Shown here: one piece after another, positions 52,593 to 59,591 of the stretch
Position numbering within the stretch: position 1 is the stretch's first letter
How the letters are laid out: each line of letters starts with the position of its first letter
NCBI RefSeq assembly: GCF_033343995.1
Contig: NZ_CP137573.1
Coordinates: 4,559,001 to 4,623,000 of the forward strand
Reading direction: 5' to 3'
DNA length: 64,000 bases
DNA from: Streptomyces sp. HUAS YS2
GTDB taxonomy: Bacteria; Actinomycetota; Actinomycetes; Streptomycetales; Streptomycetaceae
Notes under the pieces: model-generated
Databases searched by the model: none
Seen by the model: the letters and a program-made list of their open reading frames with translations, nothing else
Told to the model about the DNA's origin: nothing
Translations under genes and position numbers: made by a program

Positions 52593-52645
52593 TATGAGGA
52601 GTTGCCCTCGCGTAACCTCCCCCTTCACGACTCTGGAGCGGTCCG

Positions 52646-53401
52646 GTGGAAATCGAGATCCCGCTGTCCCTCACGCCCCAGCAGGCAGCCGTCGGCGTCG
52701 GCCTCTCGGTCGACCTGCCGTCCGGCGACCAGGCCCATGTGGACATCCCGCCGGGCGTGCGGGACGGCGAAGTCCTGCGCCTCACGACGGCGTCCGGCCC
52801 GGTCCGGCTGCTCATCAGCGTCCCGGGCGGCCCGGCGACGGCGCCGATGCCCGTGCCCGGCCCGGCGGCGCCTGGGCAGAAGTCGGGGGCGGTGGGGGCC
52901 ATCGTGGCACTGTGCCTGGTGGGCGCGGTGATGGCGGCAGTGATCCTGGCCGGCGGCGACGAGGGCGACGAGGATCCGTCGGCGGGCCCGTCGTACGGCT
53001 CCTCGTACGACCCGTCACCGACGGACGAACCGTCGTACGGCTCGTCCTACACCCCGACGGACGAGCCGACCGAGGACGACACGGACGACTCGTCCTCGTA
53101 CCCGGACCCGGACCCCACGACCGAGGCCCCGCCGGACCCGTACACCACGGGAACGTGCCTGAACGGCTCACTCCCGACCTCCGACGGGCCGCAGAGCGTG
53201 AGCGACGTCGACGAGGTCCCCTGCTCGGCCTCGGACGCGCACTACAAGGTGATCCAGACGTTCCCGTTCACCTCGGACATGAACCGTTGCCGCGACAACC
53301 CCCGGACCCAGTACGCCTTCTCGTCCCGCTACACGATCAACGGCGCGACGATCAACGAGTACGTGTACTGCTTGGTGGGGCTGGGGTCCTACGCGCGCTG
53401 A
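52646..53401 (+). CDS. Single-pass membrane protein with DnaJ-C-like head and LppU-like outer domain
   Basis: 251 aa, GTG at 52646. Residues ~1-60 resemble one DnaJ C-terminal substrate-binding module (LPSGDQAHVDIPPGVRDGEV then LRLTTASG). A helix at ~83-101 (VGAIVALCLVGAVMAAVILA) is followed by an acidic Ser/Tyr/Asp/Pro linker (PSYGSSY and TDEPTEDDTDDSSSY repeats). An outer domain with four cysteines (~res 170-251: GTCLNGSLP, VPCSASDAHYKVI, MNRCRDNP, YVYCLVGLG) resembles the LppU/SCO3897 family. Function unknown; the head is probably cytosolic. Confidence 0.82.
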   Translation: MEIEIPLSLTPQQAAVGVGLSVDLPSGDQAHVDIPPGVRDGEVLRLTTASGPVRLLISVPGGPATAPMPVPGPAAPGQKSGAVGAIVALCLVGAVMAAVILAGGDEGDEDPSAGPSYGSSYDPSPTDEPSYGSSYTPTDEPTEDDTDDSSSYPDPDPTTEAPPDPYTTGTCLNGSLPTSDGPQSVSDVDEVPCSASDAHYKVIQTFPFTSDMNRCRDNPRTQYAFSSRYTINGATINEYVYCLVGLGSYAR

Positions 53402-53410
53402 GGGACTGCC

Positions 53411-53545
53411 TCAGACATCGACGACGGTGACGTGGATCCCGTCGACGTCGGTGACGTGCTGGTCCGCCAGGGCCGGGGTCGCGGTGCCGGCCGCGACCGT
53501 GGCGGCGAGGAAGAAGCAGGCGAGAAAACGCTTGGTGCGGGTCAT
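53411..53545 (-). CDS. Tiny secreted peptide precursor (44 aa)
   Basis: 44 aa from ATG 53545, backed by GAGGAG 6 bp upstream; a longer in-frame start has no SD. Basic N terminus MTRTKR, hydrophobic FLACFFLAATVAAGTA, and a signal-peptidase I site TPALA|DQH. The predicted mature peptide is only 17 residues, acidic and His-containing (DQHVTDVDGIHVTVVDV). It ends 9 bp from the convergent membrane-protein gene. It may be an extracellular signal or structural peptide; no family recognised. Confidence 0.72.
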   Translation of the reverse strand: MTRTKRFLACFFLAATVAAGTATPALADQHVTDVDGIHVTVVDV

Positions 53546-53861
53546 GTCCGACTCCTCGTGATGTCTGGGTACGCGGCAAGCTTTCTGATTTGCGTACGCC
53601 AATTCCATGGTTGCGTGCACTACCAGCCAATGTGCGGCCTGATATTCGCTGAAGCAGGGAATGCTGGGCACAAGAAGAGGGGCCGGGCATCTGCCCGGCC
53701 CCTCTTCTTCTGCATCCCGCCGTCGCGCTTCGCGCTCAGCTCATCCGGATCCCCCGAACCGGATGAGCGTCCCCCGAGCGCGTGCGTCCGATCGGCCGGA
53801 CGCTACGGCCCCGGCGGCTCCCCCGTTGGCGCCGCCGCGGCCGTACCCCGTGGGGGAGTGG
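53546..53861. other. 316-bp gap between peptide gene and afsS
   Basis: No gene supported. It contains an AT-richer patch around 53570-53640 (likely promoter of the peptide gene, with GCGTACGC), the afsS terminator at 53672-53709, and the GC-rich region running up to the afsS stop. Confidence 0.65.
53672..53709 (-). terminator. Strong terminator downstream of afsS
   Basis: 17-bp perfect stem, AAGAAGAGGGGCCGGGC with GCCCGGCCCCTCTTCTT, 4-nt loop (ATCT). On the afsS strand the 3' arm ends in TTCTTGTG, weakly U-rich. It starts 153 bp after the afsS stop and shields the peptide gene. Confidence 0.85.
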
Positions 53862-54062
53862 CTACTTGGCCGGCTCGGTCGTCGCGTGCTGGTCGAGCGG
53901 CTTGATCGGCGCGCCGGTGGCGTGCTGGTCCAGGGTCGTGATGTCGCCACCCGTGGCGTGCTGGTCCAGCGGCTTGATCGGCTCGGTCGTCGCGTGCTGG
54001 TCCAGCGTCGTGATCTCCTCGCCCGTCGCGTGCTGGTCGGCGGGCTTGAGGTTGTCGGCCAT
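53862..54062 (-). CDS. afsS: AfsS (AfsR2), small secondary-metabolism activator
   Basis: 66 aa, ATG at 54062. Five DQHAT motifs start at residues 9, 21, 33, 45 and 57, an exact 12-residue period, alternating ITTL and IKPL linkers (DQHATGEEITTL, DQHATTEPIKPL). This matches S. coelicolor AfsS, a 63-residue protein with TTxDxHA-type repeats that stimulates antibiotic production by an unknown mechanism. It lies just downstream of afsR in the same direction. In S. coelicolor its promoter is switched on by phosphorylated AfsR; an AfsR/PhoP-like repeat is visible here at 54231. Confidence 0.93.
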   Translation of the reverse strand: MADNLKPADQHATGEEITTLDQHATTEPIKPLDQHATGGDITTLDQHATGAPIKPLDQHATTEPAK

Positions 54063-54098
54063 GGAAGCTCCTGAAGTGGTTGGGCCTGTGGGACGGGA

Positions 54099-54140
54099 AC
54101 GTCCGCCCGGCAACTCCCCCGTGGATCGCCGGGCGGACGT
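54099..54140 (-). promoter_or_regulatory. Hairpin in the afsS leader
   Basis: Perfect 13-bp stem, ACGTCCGCCCGGC (54099-54111) with GCCGGGCGGACGT (54128-54140), 16-nt loop, 37-78 bp upstream of the afsS ATG and so probably within its 5' untranslated region. Possible attenuator or mRNA-stability element. Confidence 0.65.
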
Positions 54141-54230
54141 CCAGGGCCGATCACCATAACGGTGAGGCCTCGTGACGAACCGTCTGCCCCCCGACGCGAC
54201 GGATCGACATGCATGAGAGTGCCGTGCGGC

Positions 54231-54248
54231 GATAAACGATTGATGAAC
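54231..54248 (-). promoter_or_regulatory. AfsR/PhoP-like direct repeat in the afsS promoter
   Basis: On the afsS strand GTTCATC-AATC-GTTTATC, two 7-bp repeats 11 bp apart, 11 bp after the afsR stop. The spacing and GTTCAyC core match published PHO-box/AfsR-box architecture in Streptomyces. Confidence 0.65.
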
Positions 54249-54259
54249 GCCCAGGTCGG

Positions 54260-57200
54260 TCAGGCGACCGCCGCCGGGTGGAGCAGGGCGCGCACGTGAT
54301 CCGCCTCGGGAGAGCCGAGGTCGTCGTACGTGGCCAGCGCATCGCTCCAGCAGACGCGGGAGCGTCCCGTCTGCCCTATGCCCTGCAGTGCCCGGCCGAG
54401 CACGGTCAGGACGTTGGCGCGCCGCCAGTCCCCGCCGACACCGTTCAGCACCGCGAGCGCCTGCTCGGCCAACGCGGCCGCCTGGGCCGGCCGCCGTGCG
54501 GAGAGTTCGAGCTCCGCCAGGCGGTACAGGGTCATGCCCTCCCACAGACGCTGCCGACTGTCCCGGAACACCGCCAGCGCCTCGCGCAGCGCCTCCGCGC
54601 CCTGCGCGTGCTGGCCACTTTCGGTGAGAGCCATCCCCAGCGCGTACCGACCGTTGGCACCCCGGAACGAGTTGCCCGTGGAGTCGTAGATGGCGATCCC
54701 GCGCTCCGCCAGCGAGACGGCGCTCGTCAGCCGCCCCATCGCCAGGTGGATGCGCGACAGGTTGCACAACGCGCTGGCCTCGCTCGGCCGGTTCCCGTCC
54801 GCCCGGAACCAGTCGATGGCATGGGTCAGGTGCACTTCGCCGTCGGCGTGGCGACTCTGGTAGATCGCCACGATGCCCCGGGAGTTGGCCGCCCAGGCCA
54901 GCGTGAGGGCGTCCTCGGTCCGGTCGGCCAGTCCGGCCGCGAGTTCCGCGTCGCGGTCGGCGTCGTCGAAGCGTCCGGTGTGGGCGTGGACGTTGCTGAG
55001 TGCCATCAGCGCCCGCGCCTCGGCGTGCTCGTCACCGGTCTCGTGCGCGGCCTCGCGCAACGCAGCCGCCGCGGACTCGTACTGCTTGGAGTTGGCGCCG
55101 GACTCGCCGATGTCGATCGACGCCCACAGCAGATCGACCGCACGCCGCAGCGTTGCGGCGCCCGCCGACTGCCGGACGCACGCCAGGAGGCAGTTCGCCT
55201 CCCGGTACAGCCAGTCCTGGGCCTCGTGGCGGTCCGTGAACGTCAGGCCCTCGTAGGACGGCGGCTCCAAGTGGTCGACCAGGCGGTCGCCCGGTCGCTC
55301 GATCGCGTACACCCCCGCCGCCGTCGACAGGTAGAAGTCCAGCAGGCGCGAGAGCGCCGCCTCGCGTTCCGACGGGGGCTGTTCGTCGCGCTCCGCGCAT
55401 GCACGCGCGTAGAGGCGGACGAGGTCGTGGTAGCGGTACCGGCCCGGCGCGGCGGACTCCAGGAGGGACGTGTCGACGAGGGCCTCCAGGAGGTCCTCGG
55501 CGTCGTGGGGCGGGAGGTCCAGGACCGCCGCGGCGGCCGACAGGGAGATGTCGGGGCCGTCCGCGAGGCCGAGGAGACGGAAGGCGCGGGCCTGGGCCGG
55601 CTCCAGCTGGCCGTAACCCAGCTCGAACGTCGCCTTGACCGCGAGGTCGCCCGCCTGGAGCTCGTCCAGGCGGCGCCGCTCGTCGGCGAGCTTCGCCGCG
55701 AGGACCGACACGGTCCACGTGCGGCGGGCCGCCAGCCGGGACGCCGCGATGCGGATGGCCAGCGGCAGGAAGCCGCACGCCGCCACCACGTCCAGCGCCG
55801 CCTCCCGCTCCGCGGAGACCCGCTCCTCGCCCACGATCTTCGTGAAGAGCTGGAGCGCCTCCTCCGGGGACATCACGTCCAGGTCCACCAGATGCGCCCC
55901 GGCCAGGTCCACCATCCGGATCCGGCTGGTCACCAGCGCCGCGCAGCCCGCCGTGCCCGGCAGCAGCGGCCGGATCTGGGCGGCGTCGCGCGCGTTGTCG
56001 AGGAGGACCAGGACCCGGCGGCCGTCCAGCGTCGAGCGGTACAGCGCCGCCCGCTCGTCGAGCGAGTCGGGGATCGCGGAGTCCGGCGCACCCAGGGCGC
56101 GCAGGAACGCGCCCAGGACCGTCTCCGGCGCCGCCGCCCGCGCCCCCGCGCCCTGGAGGTCGACGTACAGCTGGCCGTCGGGGAAGTGCGGGCGGGCCGC
56201 GTGGGCGACGTGCACCGCGAGGGTCGTCTTGCCGACGCCGCCGATGCCCGCGAGCGCGGAGACCGCCATGACGGAGCCCTCCGCCGTGGCGAGCTGGTCC
56301 CCGAGTTCCCGGACGAAGGCGGCGCGGCCGGTGAAGTCGGCTACGGTCGCGGGGAGCTGGGCGGGCCGTGAGACGGTCGCCGGGGCCGGCGCGGACTCCT
56401 CGACCGGGCGGGCGAGTTCCGAGTCCGCCTGGAGGATCCGCTGCTGGAGCCGGGAGAGTTCGGGGCACGGGTCGACGCCCAGCTCGTCCGCGAGGAGCCG
56501 CCGGGTGTCCGCGTACACGGCGAGCGCCTCGGCCTGCCGGCCGCTGCGGTACAGCGCGAGCATCAGCAGCTCGCGCAGCCGCTCGCGGAGCGGGTGCGCG
56601 GCCGTGAGAGCGGTCAGCTCGGAGACGGCCTCCGCGTGGTTGCCGATCTCCAGGTCCATGTCGAGCCGGGTCTCCAGGAGGGTGAGCCGCCACTCCTCCA
56701 GGCGGGCCCGCTGGTTCTCGGCGTACGGGCCCGGTACGGAGGCCAGCACCTCGCCGTCCCACAGTCCGAGCGACTTGTTGATCAGGGCGCGTGCCTCGCT
56801 GCGCTCGCCCGACGCCCACAGTTTCTCGGCCTCGGCGGCCAGGTCCTGGGCGACGTCGAGGTCGAGGGCCCCGCGGTGGGTGCGGATCGCGTACCCGCCG
56901 GCGTCGCTGACCAGCACGCCCGGGTCGAGGACCTTGCGCAGCCGGGAGGCGTACGTGCGGAGCGCGGCGAGCGCCTGCGACGGCGGCTCCTCGCCCCAGA
57001 TCCCGTCGATCAGCTCCCCGGCGGTGGCGGTCCGGCCGTCGCGCAGCAACAGCGCGGCGAGAAGCGCCCGCTGCTGCGGGGAGCCGGACGGCAGCTGTTC
57101 GCCGTCCCGCCAGGCGCGGACGGGTCCGAGCACGGCGAAGCGCAGGTCCGATACCGGTTCCGGGGCGCCGGGCGCGCCTTCGGGCACGCCACCGCGCTCC

Positions 57201-57265
57201 GCGTCCTCGGGACCCGTTCGCGGAGCTCTCTGCTCCGGCACTCGCGGGCCGTTCTCACGGTCCAT
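54260..57265 (-). CDS. afsR: Global regulator AfsR (SARP-NB-ARC-TPR)
   Basis: 1001 aa; ATG at 57265 preceded by GGGGGAGCT. N-terminal SARP part: OmpR-type winged helix (SDLRFAVLGPVRAWRDGEQL; ALAALRTYASRLRKVLDPG, ~res 40-130) and BTAD (~res 140-280). NB-ARC ATPase: Walker A GIGGVGKTT (~res 340), Walker B-like RVLVLLDNA, then QLRP-like segments (~res 320-620). C-terminal TPR array (~res 680-1000; ARALMALSNVHAHTGRFDDA; YALGMALTESGQHAQGAEAL). S. coelicolor AfsR, 993 aa, is phosphorylated by AfsK and activates afsS. Gene order afsR-afsS is kept. Confidence 0.95.
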   Translation of the reverse strand: MDRENGPRVPEQRAPRTGPEDAERGGVPEGAPGAPEPVSDLRFAVLGPVRAWRDGEQLPSGSPQQRALLAALLLRDGRTATAGELIDGIWGEEPPSQALAALRTYASRLRKVLDPGVLVSDAGGYAIRTHRGALDLDVAQDLAAEAEKLWASGERSEARALINKSLGLWDGEVLASVPGPYAENQRARLEEWRLTLLETRLDMDLEIGNHAEAVSELTALTAAHPLRERLRELLMLALYRSGRQAEALAVYADTRRLLADELGVDPCPELSRLQQRILQADSELARPVEESAPAPATVSRPAQLPATVADFTGRAAFVRELGDQLATAEGSVMAVSALAGIGGVGKTTLAVHVAHAARPHFPDGQLYVDLQGAGARAAAPETVLGAFLRALGAPDSAIPDSLDERAALYRSTLDGRRVLVLLDNARDAAQIRPLLPGTAGCAALVTSRIRMVDLAGAHLVDLDVMSPEEALQLFTKIVGEERVSAEREAALDVVAACGFLPLAIRIAASRLAARRTWTVSVLAAKLADERRRLDELQAGDLAVKATFELGYGQLEPAQARAFRLLGLADGPDISLSAAAAVLDLPPHDAEDLLEALVDTSLLESAAPGRYRYHDLVRLYARACAERDEQPPSEREAALSRLLDFYLSTAAGVYAIERPGDRLVDHLEPPSYEGLTFTDRHEAQDWLYREANCLLACVRQSAGAATLRRAVDLLWASIDIGESGANSKQYESAAAALREAAHETGDEHAEARALMALSNVHAHTGRFDDADRDAELAAGLADRTEDALTLAWAANSRGIVAIYQSRHADGEVHLTHAIDWFRADGNRPSEASALCNLSRIHLAMGRLTSAVSLAERGIAIYDSTGNSFRGANGRYALGMALTESGQHAQGAEALREALAVFRDSRQRLWEGMTLYRLAELELSARRPAQAAALAEQALAVLNGVGGDWRRANVLTVLGRALQGIGQTGRSRVCWSDALATYDDLGSPEADHVRALLHPAAVA

Positions 57266-57394
57266 AGCTCCCCCTGCCCGTACCGCTGGTTTCGCCCAAG
57301 ACAGTCTGCCTTGTCCGGAGGGGGCGCGTCAGCATCGGGTGACTGTCTGCACAGGATCTGCCGCACCGATCACGAACCGGTGGCGGACGGGGAG

Positions 57395-57409
57395 CTGACG
57401 GAGCGTCAG
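57395..57409. promoter_or_regulatory. Operator box, amidohydrolase 2
   Basis: CTGACGGAGCGTCAG, perfect arms, 20 bp upstream of the ATG at 57430 and 129 bp upstream of the divergent afsR start. Confidence 0.88.
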
Positions 57410-57429
57410 ATCAGCGCTACCGTGAAAGC

Positions 57430-58650
57430 ATGGAGACCTTCCCGAAGATCATCTCGGTGGACGACCACACCGTGGAGCCCCCCAGCGTCTGGCGGGACCG
57501 GCTCCCGTCCAAGTACCGCGACGTCGGCCCCCGCATCGTCCGCGCCCCCCTGAAGGAAATGACCTTCCTGGGCGGGAAGTTCGCGCCCGTCATGGGCGCC
57601 AAGGGCGACGACGGGCCGATCGGCGACTGGTGGGTGTACGAGGACCTGCACCGCCCGCTGACCCGGCTCGACACCGCCGTCGGCTACGACAGGGACGAGA
57701 TCAAGCTCGAGGTCATCACGTACGAGCAGATGCGGCCGGGCTCCTGGTCCGTCCCCGACCGGCTCGCCGACATGGACGTCAACCACGTCCAGTCCGCCCT
57801 CTGTTTCCCCACCTTCCCCCGCTTCTGCGGCCAGACGTTCACCGAGGCGTCAGACCGCGAACTGGGACTGCTCGGCGTGCGCGCGTACAACGACTGGATG
57901 GTGGAGGAGTGGTGCGGTCCCGAGGCGCGGGGCCGGCTCATCCCGCTCACCCTCGTCCCGCTCTGGGACGCGCACCTCGCCGCCGAGGAGGTCCGGCGCA
58001 ACGCCGCCCGCGGCGTGCGCGCCGTGGCGTTCTCCGAGATACCGCCGCACCTGGGCCTGCCGTCGATCCACACCGACTACTGGGACCCGTTCCTCGCCGC
58101 CTGCGACGAGACCGGGACCGTCGTCGCCATGCACATCGGCTCCTCCAGCCGGATGCCGTCCACCTCGGCGGACGCGCCGCCCGCCGTCGGCTCCACGATC
58201 ACCTTCGCGAACTGCTGCTTCTCGATGGTCGACTGGCTGATGAGCGGCAAGTTCGAGCGCTTCCCCAACCTGAAGATCATGTACGCGGAGGGCCAGATCG
58301 GCTGGATCCCGTACATCCTGGAGCGCGCCGACGTGGTCTGGGAGGAGAACCGCGGCTGGGGCGGCGTCGCCGACAAGGTGCTGCGCCCGCCGTCCGAGCT
58401 GTTCGCGAACCACGTGTACGGCTGCTTCTTCGACGACGCGTTCGGCCTGAAGAACCTGGACGCGATCGGCGTGGGCAACGTCCTGTACGAGACGGACTAC
58501 CCGCACTCCGACTCCACCTGGCCCAAGTCCCGCGAGGTCGGCGAGGCCCAGATGGGGCACCTGGACCCGGCGACCGTGGACCGGATCGTGCGCGGCAACG
58601 CCATCGACCTGCTCCAGCTGACGAAGGACGGCCTCTGGCCGGGCGCGTAG
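57430..58650 (+). CDS. Amidohydrolase-family metal-dependent hydrolase (paralogue 2)
   Basis: 406 aa, ATG at 57430 with GTGAAAG upstream. Close paralogue of the protein at 4614: ISVDDHTVEPPSVWRDRLPS (~res 8-27), WVYEDLHRPLTRLDTAVGYD, CFPTFPRFCGQTFTEASDRE (~res 124-143), MHIGSSSRMPSTSADAPP (~res 235) and YETDYPHSDSTWP (~res 354-366). TIM-barrel hydrolase with the same H-x2-E type N-terminal motif instead of HxH. It stands alone under its own regulon box. The two copies probably act on related compounds or at successive steps. Confidence 0.92.
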   Translation: METFPKIISVDDHTVEPPSVWRDRLPSKYRDVGPRIVRAPLKEMTFLGGKFAPVMGAKGDDGPIGDWWVYEDLHRPLTRLDTAVGYDRDEIKLEVITYEQMRPGSWSVPDRLADMDVNHVQSALCFPTFPRFCGQTFTEASDRELGLLGVRAYNDWMVEEWCGPEARGRLIPLTLVPLWDAHLAAEEVRRNAARGVRAVAFSEIPPHLGLPSIHTDYWDPFLAACDETGTVVAMHIGSSSRMPSTSADAPPAVGSTITFANCCFSMVDWLMSGKFERFPNLKIMYAEGQIGWIPYILERADVVWEENRGWGGVADKVLRPPSELFANHVYGCFFDDAFGLKNLDAIGVGNVLYETDYPHSDSTWPKSREVGEAQMGHLDPATVDRIVRGNAIDLLQLTKDGLWPGA

Positions 58651-58726
58651 GAAGGACGTCGGGGGCGCGTGCCGGACCGCGGCGCGCGCCCCGCTTCCGC
58701 CACAACTGACGGCATTCTGCGCCCGG

Positions 58727-58765
58727 TTGACAATGATCTCCCGCGTGATTGCATACGTGTATGCA
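58727..58765 (+). promoter_or_regulatory. Promoter and palindrome over the methyltransferase start
   Basis: TTGACA at 58727-58732 is a consensus -35. The palindrome TGCATAC-GT-GTATGCA (58750-58765) begins 17 bp later, supplies a poor -10 (TGCATA) and contains the ATG at 58761. The layout fits a leaderless message with an operator across the start. Confidence 0.55.
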
Positions 58766-59591
58766 CACCGGAGTGGAGCAGACCGCGTACCTCGTCAACG
58801 AGTCCCGGGCCCGTCGGCCCGAACTCGCCCGCGATCCCCTGGCAGCCGCCTGGATCCCGGACGGAGAGCGGGGCGGCGTCCGCGCCCTGTGGGAGGAGTT
58901 CGCCGGCGACGTCTACCCGCACGACGACCTGGTGGTCTCGCTGCGCGGCAGATACATCGCGGACACGCTCGAACGCGCCCTGGAGCTGGACCCCGACACC
59001 GTGCTCGTCGTCTGCGGCGCCGGTTTCTCCTCGTACCCCTGGCTGCTGCCCTTCCGCACGGCCCTCGAGGTCGACCTGCCCACCATGATCGAGGCCAAGC
59101 GGCAGCGTGCCGCCGAGCTGATGGACGCGGGCGCGATCCCGCGCCGCGACGTGCACCACCTGGCCGCCGACCTCGGCACCCCGGCCGGCCGCGAGGCCGT
59201 CGCCGCGGCGGTGCGCGAGCTCGCCGCCGGGCGGCCGGTCGCGTACGTGGCCGAGGGCCTGGTCTTCTACCTGTCGCCGGACGACGCCCGGGCGGTCGCC
59301 CGGCTCGGCGCCGAGTTCGGGGACCACGCGGTCACCGCCGTCAGCTACTGGCCGGACTGGGCCGAGGACAACCGGGTCCTCGCCGACCAGCGGCTCTGGT
59401 TCCGGCGCCGCTCCGTCCCGGAGGACGCCAGCTACCTGACCCACGGCGAGCTGCCCGGCCTCCTCGGCGGCGCCCAGGTCGAGGACCACGGGCCGGAGTC
59501 CCTGCAGCGCCGCTACCTGGACCGCGTGGAGGTCCCGGAGAGCGATCTGATCCCCGAGTACGTCGCGGTGTCCTGGGCCGGTGAGAGATGA
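58761..59591 (+). CDS. Class I SAM-dependent methyltransferase (LCM/PPM1-like family)
   Basis: 276 aa from ATG 58761 (TTG 58749 or GTG 58773 possible; none has an SD). Leucine carboxyl methyltransferase-like fold: SLRGRYIADTLERALELDPD (~res 60-79), motif I VLVVCGAGFSSYPWLLPF (~res 81-98), acidic VDLPTMIEAKRQRAAEL (~res 105-121) and RPVAYVAEGLVFYLSPDDAR (~res 157-176, motif IV-like). Actinobacterial members of this family methylate carboxylates or phenols in secondary metabolism. Stop overlaps the next ATG (ATGA). Probably not part of the CTGACG regulon. Confidence 0.88.
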   Translation: MHTGVEQTAYLVNESRARRPELARDPLAAAWIPDGERGGVRALWEEFAGDVYPHDDLVVSLRGRYIADTLERALELDPDTVLVVCGAGFSSYPWLLPFRTALEVDLPTMIEAKRQRAAELMDAGAIPRRDVHHLAADLGTPAGREAVAAAVRELAAGRPVAYVAEGLVFYLSPDDARAVARLGAEFGDHAVTAVSYWPDWAEDNRVLADQRLWFRRRSVPEDASYLTHGELPGLLGGAQVEDHGPESLQRRYLDRVEVPESDLIPEYVAVSWAGER

